Shown piece after piece: positions 33,876 through 42,710 of a stretch of DNA of 64,000 bases (position 1 is its first letter; each line of letters opens with the position of its first letter). Made by a program: the position numbers and the translations under genes. Source of the stretch: Bipolaris cookei (lineage: Eukaryota; Ascomycota; Dothideomycetes; Pleosporales; Pleosporaceae). Location of the stretch: NCBI GenBank assembly GCA_002286855.1, contig NRSV01000009.1:498984-562983 (forward strand), in the 5' to 3' direction. Below the pieces are notes generated by a model. It saw nothing but the letters and a program-made list of their open reading frames with translations. It was not told the DNA's origin and made no database searches.

Positions 33876-34077
33876 TACATGAGCATATTGTTTTAGATCG
33901 TTTTTTGGAAAACAGGTTAAGCAGAATTTAGCGTACCAAACTTTGTTGTTACCAATCAGAGGAAATCTTGTTATTGACGGCCTCTGTTTAATTGGCTGAA
34001 AATAACTTTGGTACGCTAAATTCTGCTTAACCTGTTTTCCAAAAAAAACGATCTAAAACGATATGCCCATGTATGGC
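33876..34077. mobile_element. 202-bp foldback MITE (hAT-like by its 8-bp target duplication)
   Basis: The two ends are long inverted repeats of about 65 bp: the left arm contains GGAAAACAGGTTAAGCAG and AATTTAGCGTACCAAA, and the right arm contains their reverse complements (TTTGGTACGCTAAATT, CTGCTTAACCTGTTTTCC). Mismatches are few: a T6/A8 length difference and single bases near the tips. The inner part also pairs (CCAATCAGAGG against CCTCTGTTTAATTGG), so nearly the whole element folds on itself. It is flanked by the 8-bp direct repeat TCTATTCA, the duplication length of hAT transposons. No coding capacity. It sits inside the first coding part of the P450 pseudogene. The exact tips are uncertain by a few bases because the right arm has four extra bases (GCCA on its own strand). 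Confidence 0.85.
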
Positions 34078-34085
34078 TCTATTCA
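34078..34085. repeat. Target-site duplication, right copy
   Basis: TCTATTCA, identical to 33868-33875. Confidence 0.75.
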
Positions 34086-34119
34086 ACAAGTTGTCAAGAT
34101 GCAATAGTGATAGGTTCCC

Positions 34120-34791
34120 TTACTGCCCCAAGAATGAAACCAAAAAGCACCAATAGATTTTTAGCCTGCAAAAAGACAAAGACGGGGTAAGAATGTTGTA
34201 GATTCCCCATAGTGAAGAATTAGGATCCAATTTATGCGTTTGGGATTCTCTCTGTGTCACAGTGGTTGTCTGAAAGATATTTTCAATGGCTAAGCAGCAG
34301 GGCAAAAGGAGCATTTTAAACTATAGATGGCAGACAGCCCTCGTACGAGCCTTATATTGAATATAAGGCAAAAGAATGCCTTATTGGTTATCAAGGCCCA
34401 TTTTTCGATTGTCGTACTATAGGGGGCGGTGTATCGGAGCATTGGAAAATCGGAGTATCAACTCATGAGAACAAAAGAAAGTGAGTAGCCAGTAGTTTTT
34501 AACCATACAAAGCAAGAATTTTTCTTTTTTAGGCTACGAGACTCATCTGTATTTAGACAACTCCCCGCCCCAATCTACACCAAATTAAATGTAACTATGT
34601 AGATACTTGTAAGCCTTACCAGCTTGCGCATCTTATGTAGTCTTAGGGCTGAGACAGGACGTTAAACCATAATAATAATAGTATAGGATTGATTGACTTT
34701 ACTTCGGTTACATCCATAACTCTTTTCCACTATAAATCGCCAGACAAATCACACGGCTTACTGCAGATTACAGTCTCGCTCTAACCCAGTG
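34120..34791. other. Spacer with a perfect short hairpin
   Basis: Possibly includes the far 5' end of the P450 pseudogene (minus-strand frame 34314-34120). Positions 34349-34369 form a perfect inverted repeat with 10-bp arms and a one-base centre (GCCTTATATT / AATATAAGGC), directly after the palindrome TCGTACGA (34341-34348). No gene is supported. Confidence 0.45.
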
Positions 34792-35184
34792 TTACGATCA
34801 AGGAAAGGAATGACATGCGAAGCAACCACCACCTGTGGAAAGACAACGCTAAGGTTCAGTCATGCAATCCAGTCACGTGATCTACCATTCAGTCTTGGCA
34901 CACCGTCCATGGAAGGCACACAACGAATGGATCCCACGAAGGATCTCACTAGTATATAGCAACAGGCAATGAGACCCTATGGTTCATTGTGTTCAACTTA
35001 AGTTTTGGATACAAGTACAATATATTATTATACTTGCTAGTTACTATCCAGCGCACCCTGTCACTCTATCTGCAAAAACCAACCAACAAGAATCTTGACA
35101 CCAGAAGTCTTAAATTACTTCCACTCAAAGTATACTCTTAACCCCCAGACCGAAACTAGGGAAGTATAGCCAGACCCCTTGTAA
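34792..35184. mobile_element. Possible solo LTR of a retrotransposon
   Basis: The segment starts TGTTAC (34792) and ends GTAACA (35184), the TG...CA inverted ends of LTRs. It holds a TATA-like box (AGTATATAGCAAC near 34950) followed by a leader-like A/C-rich stretch. No 5-bp target duplication was found, no internal retroelement coding follows, and no second copy is in the window, so this is only a candidate. Confidence 0.3.
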
Positions 35185-35389
35185 CATATAGCTAGGATTA
35201 AGGTACTCTCTTCCAACTATGAAAAAAGTTGCGACCTTAGTGTTGGGATGGCTACTAGTGCTTATATAGAGGTACTAAAGCAGTTCGCGAATAATTAGGT
35301 CTAGATCGATTTCGTTCACCGTCCTTTCGTTATTCCCGCTATTTATCCCGCTATTTATCCAGATCTCGCTTTGCCCCCATCCTTTGATG

Positions 35390-35740
35390 CTAGCAGGGAG
35401 GATAGACTATCTCAAAGTATGTGTCTATGGGGGCATCACTAGCATGCAAGGAGCACGTAGAGTGAACAATTTTGTATGTGTTTGTTTCAAAGCCAACATC
35501 GTCGTATCGAAATAGGCTGGTATAATTGCCGACAGGTGATGCAGAGCCATCAATCATATCTGTGCTGTGAATGTGATGCCCCATGAGTACAGTACCCTTG
35601 AGAGGATGTAGCTCTATATCAAACGTACCATCTTACATTGGGTTAGTGCGATTCGGGCAGCCTGCTTGATCTAATTCCATAATGAAGTGTCGCTTATCAG
35701 ATATGACTAGATACCTAATAGGTTTGCCAATTGTAGCTAG
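35390..35740 (-). pseudogene. Remnant of an orphan gene with an internal stop
   Basis: One minus-strand frame runs from 35740 to the stop at 35390 with a single TAA at 35633-35635: before it SDKRHFIMELDQAGCPNRTN, after it DGTFDIELHPLKGTVLMGHH, then GSASPVGNYTSLFRYDDVGF to FEIVYPPC. The coherent text on both sides suggests a once-open gene; a CAA/CAG-to-TAA/TAG-type change would explain the stop. No family is recognised. A further minus-strand open piece at 36112-35822 may or may not belong to it. Confidence 0.35.
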
Positions 35741-37120
35741 TTAATGGGCTCTAGAAGTGGTATGATGTTAAATCTAGAGTAAATATTGCAAAACGTGCTA
35801 GAGAGAATACTACTGGACATCTCAACTACTGTGCCAAAGTCCACAGCCGTTCTGAATACAGCAAATAACGGCTATGCAGCTACTAGGGTGATGATGGCTG
35901 CTTTTTCTATCGTTTGTCATATTTGCTTTTCCGAAAAGAGCCCAAATGTGCGACAATGTGGGATTGTCTATTAATTCCTTGCATATCATGGTGCTGCGTT
36001 GTTTGAATTTTTCTTTTTGAAAATGAACTCTGCAGTGAACCTTAACCAAGCAAACTTTGGAGTAAATAATGTTCGAATCTGCAAGCTGCATGATGTTTGT
36101 GTCCACCAGCATGAAGGCGGGAAACTATAGCGAGTACTCAAAGCGTTTGTGAGAGAGGGGGGTGCAAAAATTTAAAGTTTGAAGAATACACGATGACCAG
36201 GCCGATATTGTGATCTAGAATGATTATGTGATCGTGTTGAACAAGGATCCGGCATGTGGCCAATGGCGTACTTGGAGGTTGACAGAAACTTTTATCAAAA
36301 ACAGTCTTGGATGCGTGTATATGTCAGTCAGCACCAAAATGAGAGGCCGTAGTGGAAAAGTTAAGCTGGAAGGTTCGATCGTCTGTATCACGTGCTTGCA
36401 ATTCATCCTATTCAGATGGATGACAGTATGCTTACTGGCGTTTCCGGAAGTTTATATGATTCTGATGCATGCTGGCAATGTTGGAGATAAGGCGAGCGAA
36501 GATTGCAATTGGGTTTGGTTGGGCTTGAAGGCTCGTCTGTTGGGCTTACTGTTATCCTGGTCCGACCGCGGCGCAGTTGCCATCCCGAGTTGATGCCGCC
36601 ACCAAGCCTCTCACCGGAAGAGGCGCACCCTTAAGTTGCATGCCAACATTCTCCAGCCAATGATGTGTCGTCTAACAATCTCTCCTATAGTCTTGTTTAT
36701 AAGGGACACGACTGCTGCAAATGAGGTTGGAGCGGACAATGGCTTCAGTGCCAGCAAGGATGCCGGGTAGATAGCCGAGATGGTGTGGCCGCCATGGCGG
36801 GATTGCGGGAGTTTGGTTCGTCCAGGCTGGAAGCGCGGCAGATCGACGGTATGGAGACCTTGTCAAAATCAAGGTAGCGGCGCAATTCGGAAGGGACAGG
36901 GCAGATACATAGAGGGCCAGTCTCTCCTGACTCTGGGGTTTGGCTCTAAACCACGGATTCCGCCGCTTCTTCATCGGTGCAGCAATTGGAGACGAGTGGA
37001 TCATTGTGGAGAAAAACAATCCGGGAACAAAAGTGATATCACCAACACCACCAACACCACCATACCTATCCCACCTATTCTTACGCCCTGCATGTCCCCT
37101 GCGACCTGGCACTTGGCAGC
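35741..37120. other. AT-rich spacer grading into the promoter of the TDT transporter
   Basis: 35741-36600 has short open frames on both strands (up to 121 codons) without recognisable features; probably more decayed accessory DNA. 36600-37120 is GC-richer and precedes the transporter start at 37121; ACCACCAACACCACCATACC at 37050 is a leader-like CA/C-rich stretch. Confidence 0.4.
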
Positions 37121-38965
37121 ATGAACCGAACCGCCCAGCATCTCGCAATCAGCCGACTGCCTGCTGCCGATAGCTTCCCATCCATTGCTAGCATCCAGAG
37201 GCCAGAATCACGTGCGTCGACTGAGTCGGTGTCGAGCGCAGAGGAAAGGCTGCAATGGCGCAGTCACCCCAACGTCGCAACCCCATTTCCGGACTCGACG
37301 GAACACAATCCCTTTGATGATCCCAACCTAAACTCATCATTGCCACTGAGCCACCAGGGCGAGAAGCTTGGAAACAGTGCGCGCAAGCAGATACAGAAGG
37401 AAGAAGTCAAGGATGTGTGCCACGACGATTCAAAGACTGACACAAACGCATCCGACAAGACCGAGGAACCCAGGCCTTTGGCTCCCATCATCAGTAATGT
37501 CAGCACCAGACGTAGCGCCCGAGGCACCCTGAAGAGTGATGTACCCGAGAAGAGGAAGCAGCTGAGCTTCAAGGAGCGAATACGGCATTTTACCTGGACC
37601 TGGTTCTGTCTTACAATGGCTACTGGAGGCATTGCCAACGTTCTGTACAGTGTCCCGTTCCGTTTTCGAGGCCTCTACGCCATTGGCTGCATCTTCTTCA
37701 TCCTCAACATTGTCTTCTTCCTATTCAACTGCATCATGATCTCTTTTCGCTTCTACTTTTACCCCCGCACCTTCAAGGCCTCGTTTTTGCATCCTACTGA
37801 GAGCCTGTTTATTCCTGCCGCCGTAGTCAGCTTCGGCATCATCTTGATCAACGTCAGTCAATACGGTGTACACCATTCAGGCTTAGGCAATTGGTTAGAG
37901 AAAATCATGATTGTCTTGTTCTGGATGGACTGCGGCCTTGCTGTCTGCTTTTCCGTAGGCATCTACTTGCTCATGTAGGTCGTTCCTAGTAGCCACCTCG
38001 CTCATGTACATACTAACCAAAGCAGGTGGTCCACAACAACATTTACAATCTCCCAAATGACGCCCATCTGGATCTTCCCCGCATACCCACTGCTCATTAT
38101 CGGTCCCCACGCTGGCAACCTAGCCCCTAAGGTCGAGAATCTAACCACAGCCCTCACTATCATCCTGACTGGTTACGTCATCCAAGGAATTGGATTCCTT
38201 GTCTCACTCATGATATATGCTGCCTTCATCTACCGCCTCATGACGCAGAAGCTCCCTAAGGAGTCGCTTCGGCCCGGTATGTTCATCAGCGTTGGTCCCT
38301 CGGGTTTCACCATAGCAGGAGTTGTCACAATGGGCCAAGAACTTCCGAGGACTGTTACAAATGACTTCATGGGAGAAGGAAACGGCGAACTTGCAGGCAA
38401 GGTCGGCATGATATGCGCAAACTTTCTCGGACTCTGGCTCTGGGGTCTTGCACTCTGGTTCTTTCTGATAAGTGTTGGTGCGCATTGGTCGTGTGCCAGA
38501 CGAGGAAAGATGGACTTTGCAATGACGTGGTACTCATTCATCTTCCCCAACACTGCACTGACAACATCCACCTTTGCCATCTCCCGATGCCTCAACGGCA
38601 ACAAGCCCATTGCATACATCGGCTGCGCCATGACCGTTGGCCTCATAGCCATGTGGTTTTTTGTCATTTTCATGAACGTTCGGGCCGTCTTCATCCACCA
38701 AATACTCTGGCCAGAGAAACAGGAGGATAGGACCGAGGGAGGCTGGAAGCAACAAACTGCCGAAGAGCAACAGAGGAGACAGCGCGAAAGAGAGCTCGCC
38801 GATGGAGGAGAGAGCGTCAGAGAACGCGCATGGAACAGAGCCAAAACTTTCCAGAGGAGAGACCGGGCTCCTACCTTTGATGGGCATGGAGCGCCCATGC
38901 CATCATTGGCCAGGGCCCAGACTGAAACAATGGCTAGGAAGAGGAGGTGGAGTTTCAGAAGATGA
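37121..38965 (+). CDS. TDT-family transporter (Mae1 malate permease / SSU1 sulfite pump family)
   Basis: Predicted 597 aa from exons 37121-37974 and 38026-38965 (51-nt intron GTAGGT...GCAG with a CTAAC branch site; in phase). The N-terminal 145 residues are hydrophilic and disordered. The membrane part starts FKERIRHFTWTWFCLTMATG and GGIANVL, the TDT signature (W-T-x2-M-x-T-G). About ten hydrophobic segments follow, including LIIGPHAGNLAP, LRPGMFISVGPSGFTIAGVV, WLWGLALWFFLISVGAHWSC and FAMTWYSFIFPNTALTTSTF. Those features fit Mae1-like C4-dicarboxylate carriers and SSU1 sulfite exporters; sequence alone does not settle which. The C-terminus is an arginine/glutamate-rich cytosolic tail. Plasma-membrane location is inferred from the family. 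Confidence 0.88.
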
Positions 38966-39632
38966 ATCCTAGCACGATTTGTAGTCGTGATTTGGAATAT
39001 GGAGTTGTATGAGAAAGCTCAAGATTGTTTGTCGCTTTTGTGTCGAATTAGTTGATACCCCGGTGAGCGTTTCGCAATAGATTGTACTACTTTTACATTT
39101 ACGGATAGAAAAAATGGCAGTCTCTTTATGATTCACAAGAATCTAATTTCGAAATGCTAACACGCCGTTTCCAAAGATTTTCTTGCAGTGATGGTTTGCA
39201 CGTTGGTTGTTCAAGACCCACAGCTGTTGCCGTGACGTAGTGGGGACCGTTGCTCCACGACATCCCCACCTCGGCTTCTCCGCAATCACTACTCAACACC
39301 AACATCAAACTCAGATATACCACAACAGCTTGCATAGAAGGCTAAGACTTTGCACAAAAATTCTATAGGGTTCATTTGGCGAAGTTGGTGAGTATTGGAC
39401 TTCGAAGTACCCTTGCATACATTTCGACTCGCATTGATGCAACCTGGACTTTTTCCTTTCAACCACCCACGCCCACCATTTCCCAAGTTTATCTTTTGTA
39501 ATTTCCCTATTGTTTTCTACATCATTTTTGGTACTCCAATTTCATGCTAAGAAACACTAACTGAGCACTCGCCAGGCTAACTGCCAACTTTCGAACCTCT
39601 CTTTCACTTCAAGACTCATACTCTAGCCTGAA
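38966..39632. other. Spacer: 3' region of the transporter and promoter of HRI1
   Basis: No supported frame. The 200 bp before 39633 are C/T-rich leader-like sequence. Confidence 0.5.
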
Positions 39633-40784
39633 ATGGCGCCCGGAGATAACAACCGGGGCGGACCTTCTCATATCAACGCACCCAAAAGTGGCGAAACCTT
39701 AGCAAATATAGTCTTGATTGGTACCATGAGCGATCAAGCAAGTACCAGCCCTAGCGATATCGTCTACACGCCTCCCGAATTTGTTACCAGCATAGCTTCC
39801 TCGGTCGGAAGTGACAACACATCAACAATAACCTTACCAAATGCAAACGCACAGGCTAGCACAGACGTCGCCACCAAGCAACAGGGCATCTCTGGTACAG
39901 CTTCAAACATCAGCAAGCGCGAATACATCTACTTCCTTCCATACCCCCTCCCCTCAGGCACAGAAGTCCCGTACTCCATCCACCTCCCAGAGAAAAACCC
40001 ACTAAACCTTCCCTCTCACCAATTCGAGCCTACAAACACCCTCGTCCTAACCAGTCCCCTCCGCACCTTCGTCGACATCCGTGTCTATAAAGCCTTCACC
40101 ACATCCACCGCACCCTTCCCTAACAGCATCAACCAAGGTTCCCAGCAACGCCTTGAATGGGCATTCGCCGGCACGTCGACATCGGTTCCTATACAGCCGT
40201 CCAGCGCATCCCACGGCGGGATCCAAAAGTCACATGAAGACGAAGAGTGGGAGAACGTAACACATTCTACATGGAAGCACTGGCTCGATTCACGCTACAG
40301 CGTTGGTGATTCCAGTATTCCTATGGATGAAGGAGATATGTATCCCCTATCTGAAGATCTCACGCTCGAAGTGGGACATGCGTATCATCCAGCACTTGAA
40401 GCGGTAAAGACACATGAGGAGATGTGGCGAGACGAGGAGATAAAGCCGACATCTTTCCCTGTAACTGGTAAGGAGGAAAAGAAACTCTGCATCGTGCTGC
40501 GATGCCACGATGATGCTGCGGGGGTTCGAGGCGTGATTGTGCGTGTGGGACAGTATGTGCAGGGCATACTGATGCAGGGGGATAAGACGACGGTGGAGCG
40601 CTGGGAGTGGGCGGTGGAGAATGAAGGGGCGGATGAGATGGCGAAGTGGCAGAGGACGGTGAGGGTTGGCGAGGCGTTTTTGCCTTGTGCGGTGTGTTTC
40701 CGGGGTACGATTTTGGGGGTGGGAGGGAAGGTGCAGTTTGGGGAGTTTGAGTGGGTGGTTGAGGAGGTTTGGGGGTGGGTGTGA
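39633..40784 (+). CDS. HRI1: HRI1 family protein
   Basis: Single open frame of 383 aa. The N-terminal 90 residues are low-complexity and a second Met at codon 32 (MSDQASTS) may be the true start. From about residue 95 the sequence matches the HRI1 family (yeast Hrr25-interacting protein): KREYIYFLPYPLP, TNTLVLTSPLRTFVDIRVYK, RLEWAFAGTSTS, STWKHWLDSRY, DEGDMYPLSEDLTLEVG, EEMWRDEEI, then a second barrel half with LCIVLRCHDDAAGVRGVIVR and FEWVVEEVWGWV. Yeast Hri1 is a two-barrel cytosolic/nuclear protein of unclear function, so only the family is claimed. It is convergent with the next gene, 75 bp apart. Confidence 0.82.
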   Translation: MAPGDNNRGGPSHINAPKSGETLANIVLIGTMSDQASTSPSDIVYTPPEFVTSIASSVGSDNTSTITLPNANAQASTDVATKQQGISGTASNISKREYIYFLPYPLPSGTEVPYSIHLPEKNPLNLPSHQFEPTNTLVLTSPLRTFVDIRVYKAFTTSTAPFPNSINQGSQQRLEWAFAGTSTSVPIQPSSASHGGIQKSHEDEEWENVTHSTWKHWLDSRYSVGDSSIPMDEGDMYPLSEDLTLEVGHAYHPALEAVKTHEEMWRDEEIKPTSFPVTGKEEKKLCIVLRCHDDAAGVRGVIVRVGQYVQGILMQGDKTTVERWEWAVENEGADEMAKWQRTVRVGEAFLPCAVCFRGTILGVGGKVQFGEFEWVVEEVWGWV

Positions 40785-40859
40785 CGACTCATTGCAAAGT
40801 AACCAGATAAAGAAAAAACAGTGAATTGAACTTGGAAGATATTACCGCTGTAGAGACTC

Positions 40860-42113
40860 TTAACAATCATACCCCCACCCACCACCCTGCACATTCCTCC
40901 CCCTCCCAAAACTAACCTCGACCCCCCTCCCCCCCTGCATCGCCCTCGCAACCCTCACCCCCTCACCCAACACACTCAACGCCCCATCCACGTCCGCATG
41001 CCCCGTCAGCGACCCAGGCATCCTTGGGTCCTCATCCCTCGCCATAACACCCCTCATCATCTCCTGTGTCGCCTCGCCCTCAAACCGCTCCAGCGCCAAT
41101 CGCCGAATCGCCACCTTCCACGTCTCAAACCACTGCTCCTCACTCACAGTCGTATACCTCTTCCCCCCGCGCTCATCCGTGGTCGAAAACGGCCACTCCG
41201 CCCGCACAACCGCATACCGTCTCGTCGCAAAGAACAAAAAAGGCCAGGAGAAGATCCACAGGAAAGACAGGTAGAAGAGCCAGCACACCCACGTTTTCAA
41301 GCGGAGAGTGTTGATGCGTGTGGATGTGTAAATGTCGATGTTGCGTTCTTCAACGGGAAACGTAATGCTGATGTTGCCACGGTAGTTCGTCGAGCGGAGC
41401 AGCCCGTGAATCCGGTTTTTGAGCTGTGTTTCGTCGAGGCCGGTGATTTGGCGGCGGAGTCGAAAGACGCAGAGCATGCGGGGAGAGGCGCAGTAGCGGT
41501 GGCACCATTCTGTCAACGTGGGTGCTGGAGCGGTGCTGATTTCAATGTCTTGTTTTACGCCTGGGGCGCGATGCGCAAGGATGGTGCCGCGGTGGGTTTT
41601 TTCGCTGTTGGGGACGGTGAGGAGGGACATTGAGGAGGTGTCTGAGGGATTGAAGTTTGGGTGGAGGCAATGTTGGAGGTTGATTACGATGCGGAAGTCC
41701 GTTATTTGGCGGGTTTCTTCTTTGTCGTTTTTGCGGACGGTTTCCTTGTGGGTGCCCATTATGTAGATGAGGGGGACAGGGGCTGAGTTGGCGTAGGCGC
41801 GGATTGCTTCTTCGAGTTGGGCTGGGTCGGTGTCGTAGGCGGACTCCATGACATCGACTGTCTCGACTACGCAGGGCTTGCCGTACTTGAAGCTGGGGCG
41901 GTCATGGTTTGTTCGCGTCGAGGGTGGCGCCACATGGCGGATGGGAATCGCTGAAGCGGAAACATGGTTGCTGGCTTCGCTGTAGCTGTAGGAGGGAGGC
42001 AGGCCAGAGGGTTCCGGTAGGTCAGCGTAGGCGTAGTCATCTGGTGTGGTATGGAGTGACACGGCTTCAGGGTCGTCGCGATAGCTGGGTGGGGGAGGGA
42101 CAGGCTTGCCCAT
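40860..42113 (-). CDS. Conserved fungal membrane protein, function unknown
   Basis: Single open frame of 417 aa. The first 80 residues are Pro/Ser-rich with PPPPSY and PPSY motifs (WW or ESCRT/Nedd4-type ligand signatures). The middle (about 90-270) is a folded domain: GKPCVVETVDVMESAYDTDP, PVPLIYIMGTHKETVRK, TDFRIVINLQHCL, TLTEWCHRYCAS, then NRIHGLLRSTNYRGNISITF. One hydrophobic hairpin follows (LKTWVCWLFYLSFLWIFSWP, FLFFATRRYAVVRAEW). The rest is a soluble tail. I recognise the layout as a conserved ascomycete family without an assigned role. A membrane-anchored protein with cytosolic PY-type motifs could be a ubiquitin-ligase adaptor; that is speculation. Confidence 0.75.
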   Translation of the reverse strand: MGKPVPPPPSYRDDPEAVSLHTTPDDYAYADLPEPSGLPPSYSYSEASNHVSASAIPIRHVAPPSTRTNHDRPSFKYGKPCVVETVDVMESAYDTDPAQLEEAIRAYANSAPVPLIYIMGTHKETVRKNDKEETRQITDFRIVINLQHCLHPNFNPSDTSSMSLLTVPNSEKTHRGTILAHRAPGVKQDIEISTAPAPTLTEWCHRYCASPRMLCVFRLRRQITGLDETQLKNRIHGLLRSTNYRGNISITFPVEERNIDIYTSTRINTLRLKTWVCWLFYLSFLWIFSWPFLFFATRRYAVVRAEWPFSTTDERGGKRYTTVSEEQWFETWKVAIRRLALERFEGEATQEMMRGVMARDEDPRMPGSLTGHADVDGALSVLGEGVRVARAMQGGRGVEVSFGRGRNVQGGGWGYDC

Positions 42114-42710
42114 CTTGATATATAGGGGTGCACAGCACGACGGGAGAGAAGTAGTGGGATAGTAGAGATAGTGGAATAAGGAAGGCGATCATTAGTCCTA
42201 ATAATATCCAGCGGATGGCAGGCGACCGATGAAACATCACATGAGTCTCAGCGCCCATTATCAGGCAACCATTGGTTTATTGGTCTGCGAAGGATTCTGA
42301 TACGCGCCAAGAATCTGCATCTGCCCTCGTAATTTCAAATACCACAAGGTGGTGTGCATATTAGTAAATATCTTTAGATGAAAGTCACTTTCACGTGCTG
42401 TTCCTCGTATGTATCTTAAGATGAGGTGTCGTACAAGCATGGCGTGGGGAAAGGTCAGGCACGGAGACGCTAGTGAAGCTTAACTCCGGAGCCAAAAATT
42501 TGGAGCTCGACGCGACAGCGGCCCAGCCAACGACATTGCATATTCACTGTACAGTCATATTCCGTGTCTGTCTAAATTACAACATCAAATCTGGCCTCCG
42601 TCACTCTCTGGATCCACCGTATATGTGGATTACGAGCGCGCCCAGTCATCACCCATAAAGCATGGGCTACCGGTAGCTCTCTTCTTCGCGCATTCCACAC
42701 AACCTCCATC
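42114..42710. promoter_or_regulatory. Divergent promoter between the membrane protein and TRM1
   Basis: 597 bp with no supported coding frame. GC-rich near 42500; a short C/T-rich leader precedes the TRM1 start. No strong element was recognised. Confidence 0.45.

Larger units (their letters stand above)
32244..34119 (-). pseudogene. Cytochrome P450 pseudogene, interrupted by a MITE and point lesions
   Basis: A P450 reads on the minus strand. Past the MITE the frame gives LSLLHLDNLLNRTQAILQF and FILARFYNLYFH, a membrane-anchor-like start. An intron (GTAGGT...CACTAG, about 33736-33789) is followed by GPRLAAATGLVFFYKILHGE, then TPEAWKDISGPGAGKRLENT. A one-base loss near 33271-33276 shifts frame inside the block beginning DLAF. 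Then come the I-helix AFMMAGTETTATLLSG (intact A/G-x-x-T), the K-helix EGLRIYPPAP, and PERW with the haem loop near 32470-32510. The loop reads FSVEPRNCIG instead of the usual FxxGxRxCxG, so its Gly is lost. Stops follow at 32516 (TGA), 32352 (TAG) and 32313 (TAG), each where Trp is expected; the two TAG fit G-to-A from CpA-to-TpA on the other strand. It cannot make a working enzyme. The far 5' end is not resolved. Confidence 0.75.

Noticed and set aside
34792..35184. Full-length LTR retrotransposon
   Set aside because: Only one LTR-like block; no gag/pol text, no primer-binding site recognised and no second LTR in the window.
30900..36600. Starship-type giant element or metabolite cluster
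   Set aside because: No tyrosine recombinase (DUF3435) captain, no synthase gene and only one P450 remnant; the stretch is better explained as decayed accessory DNA.
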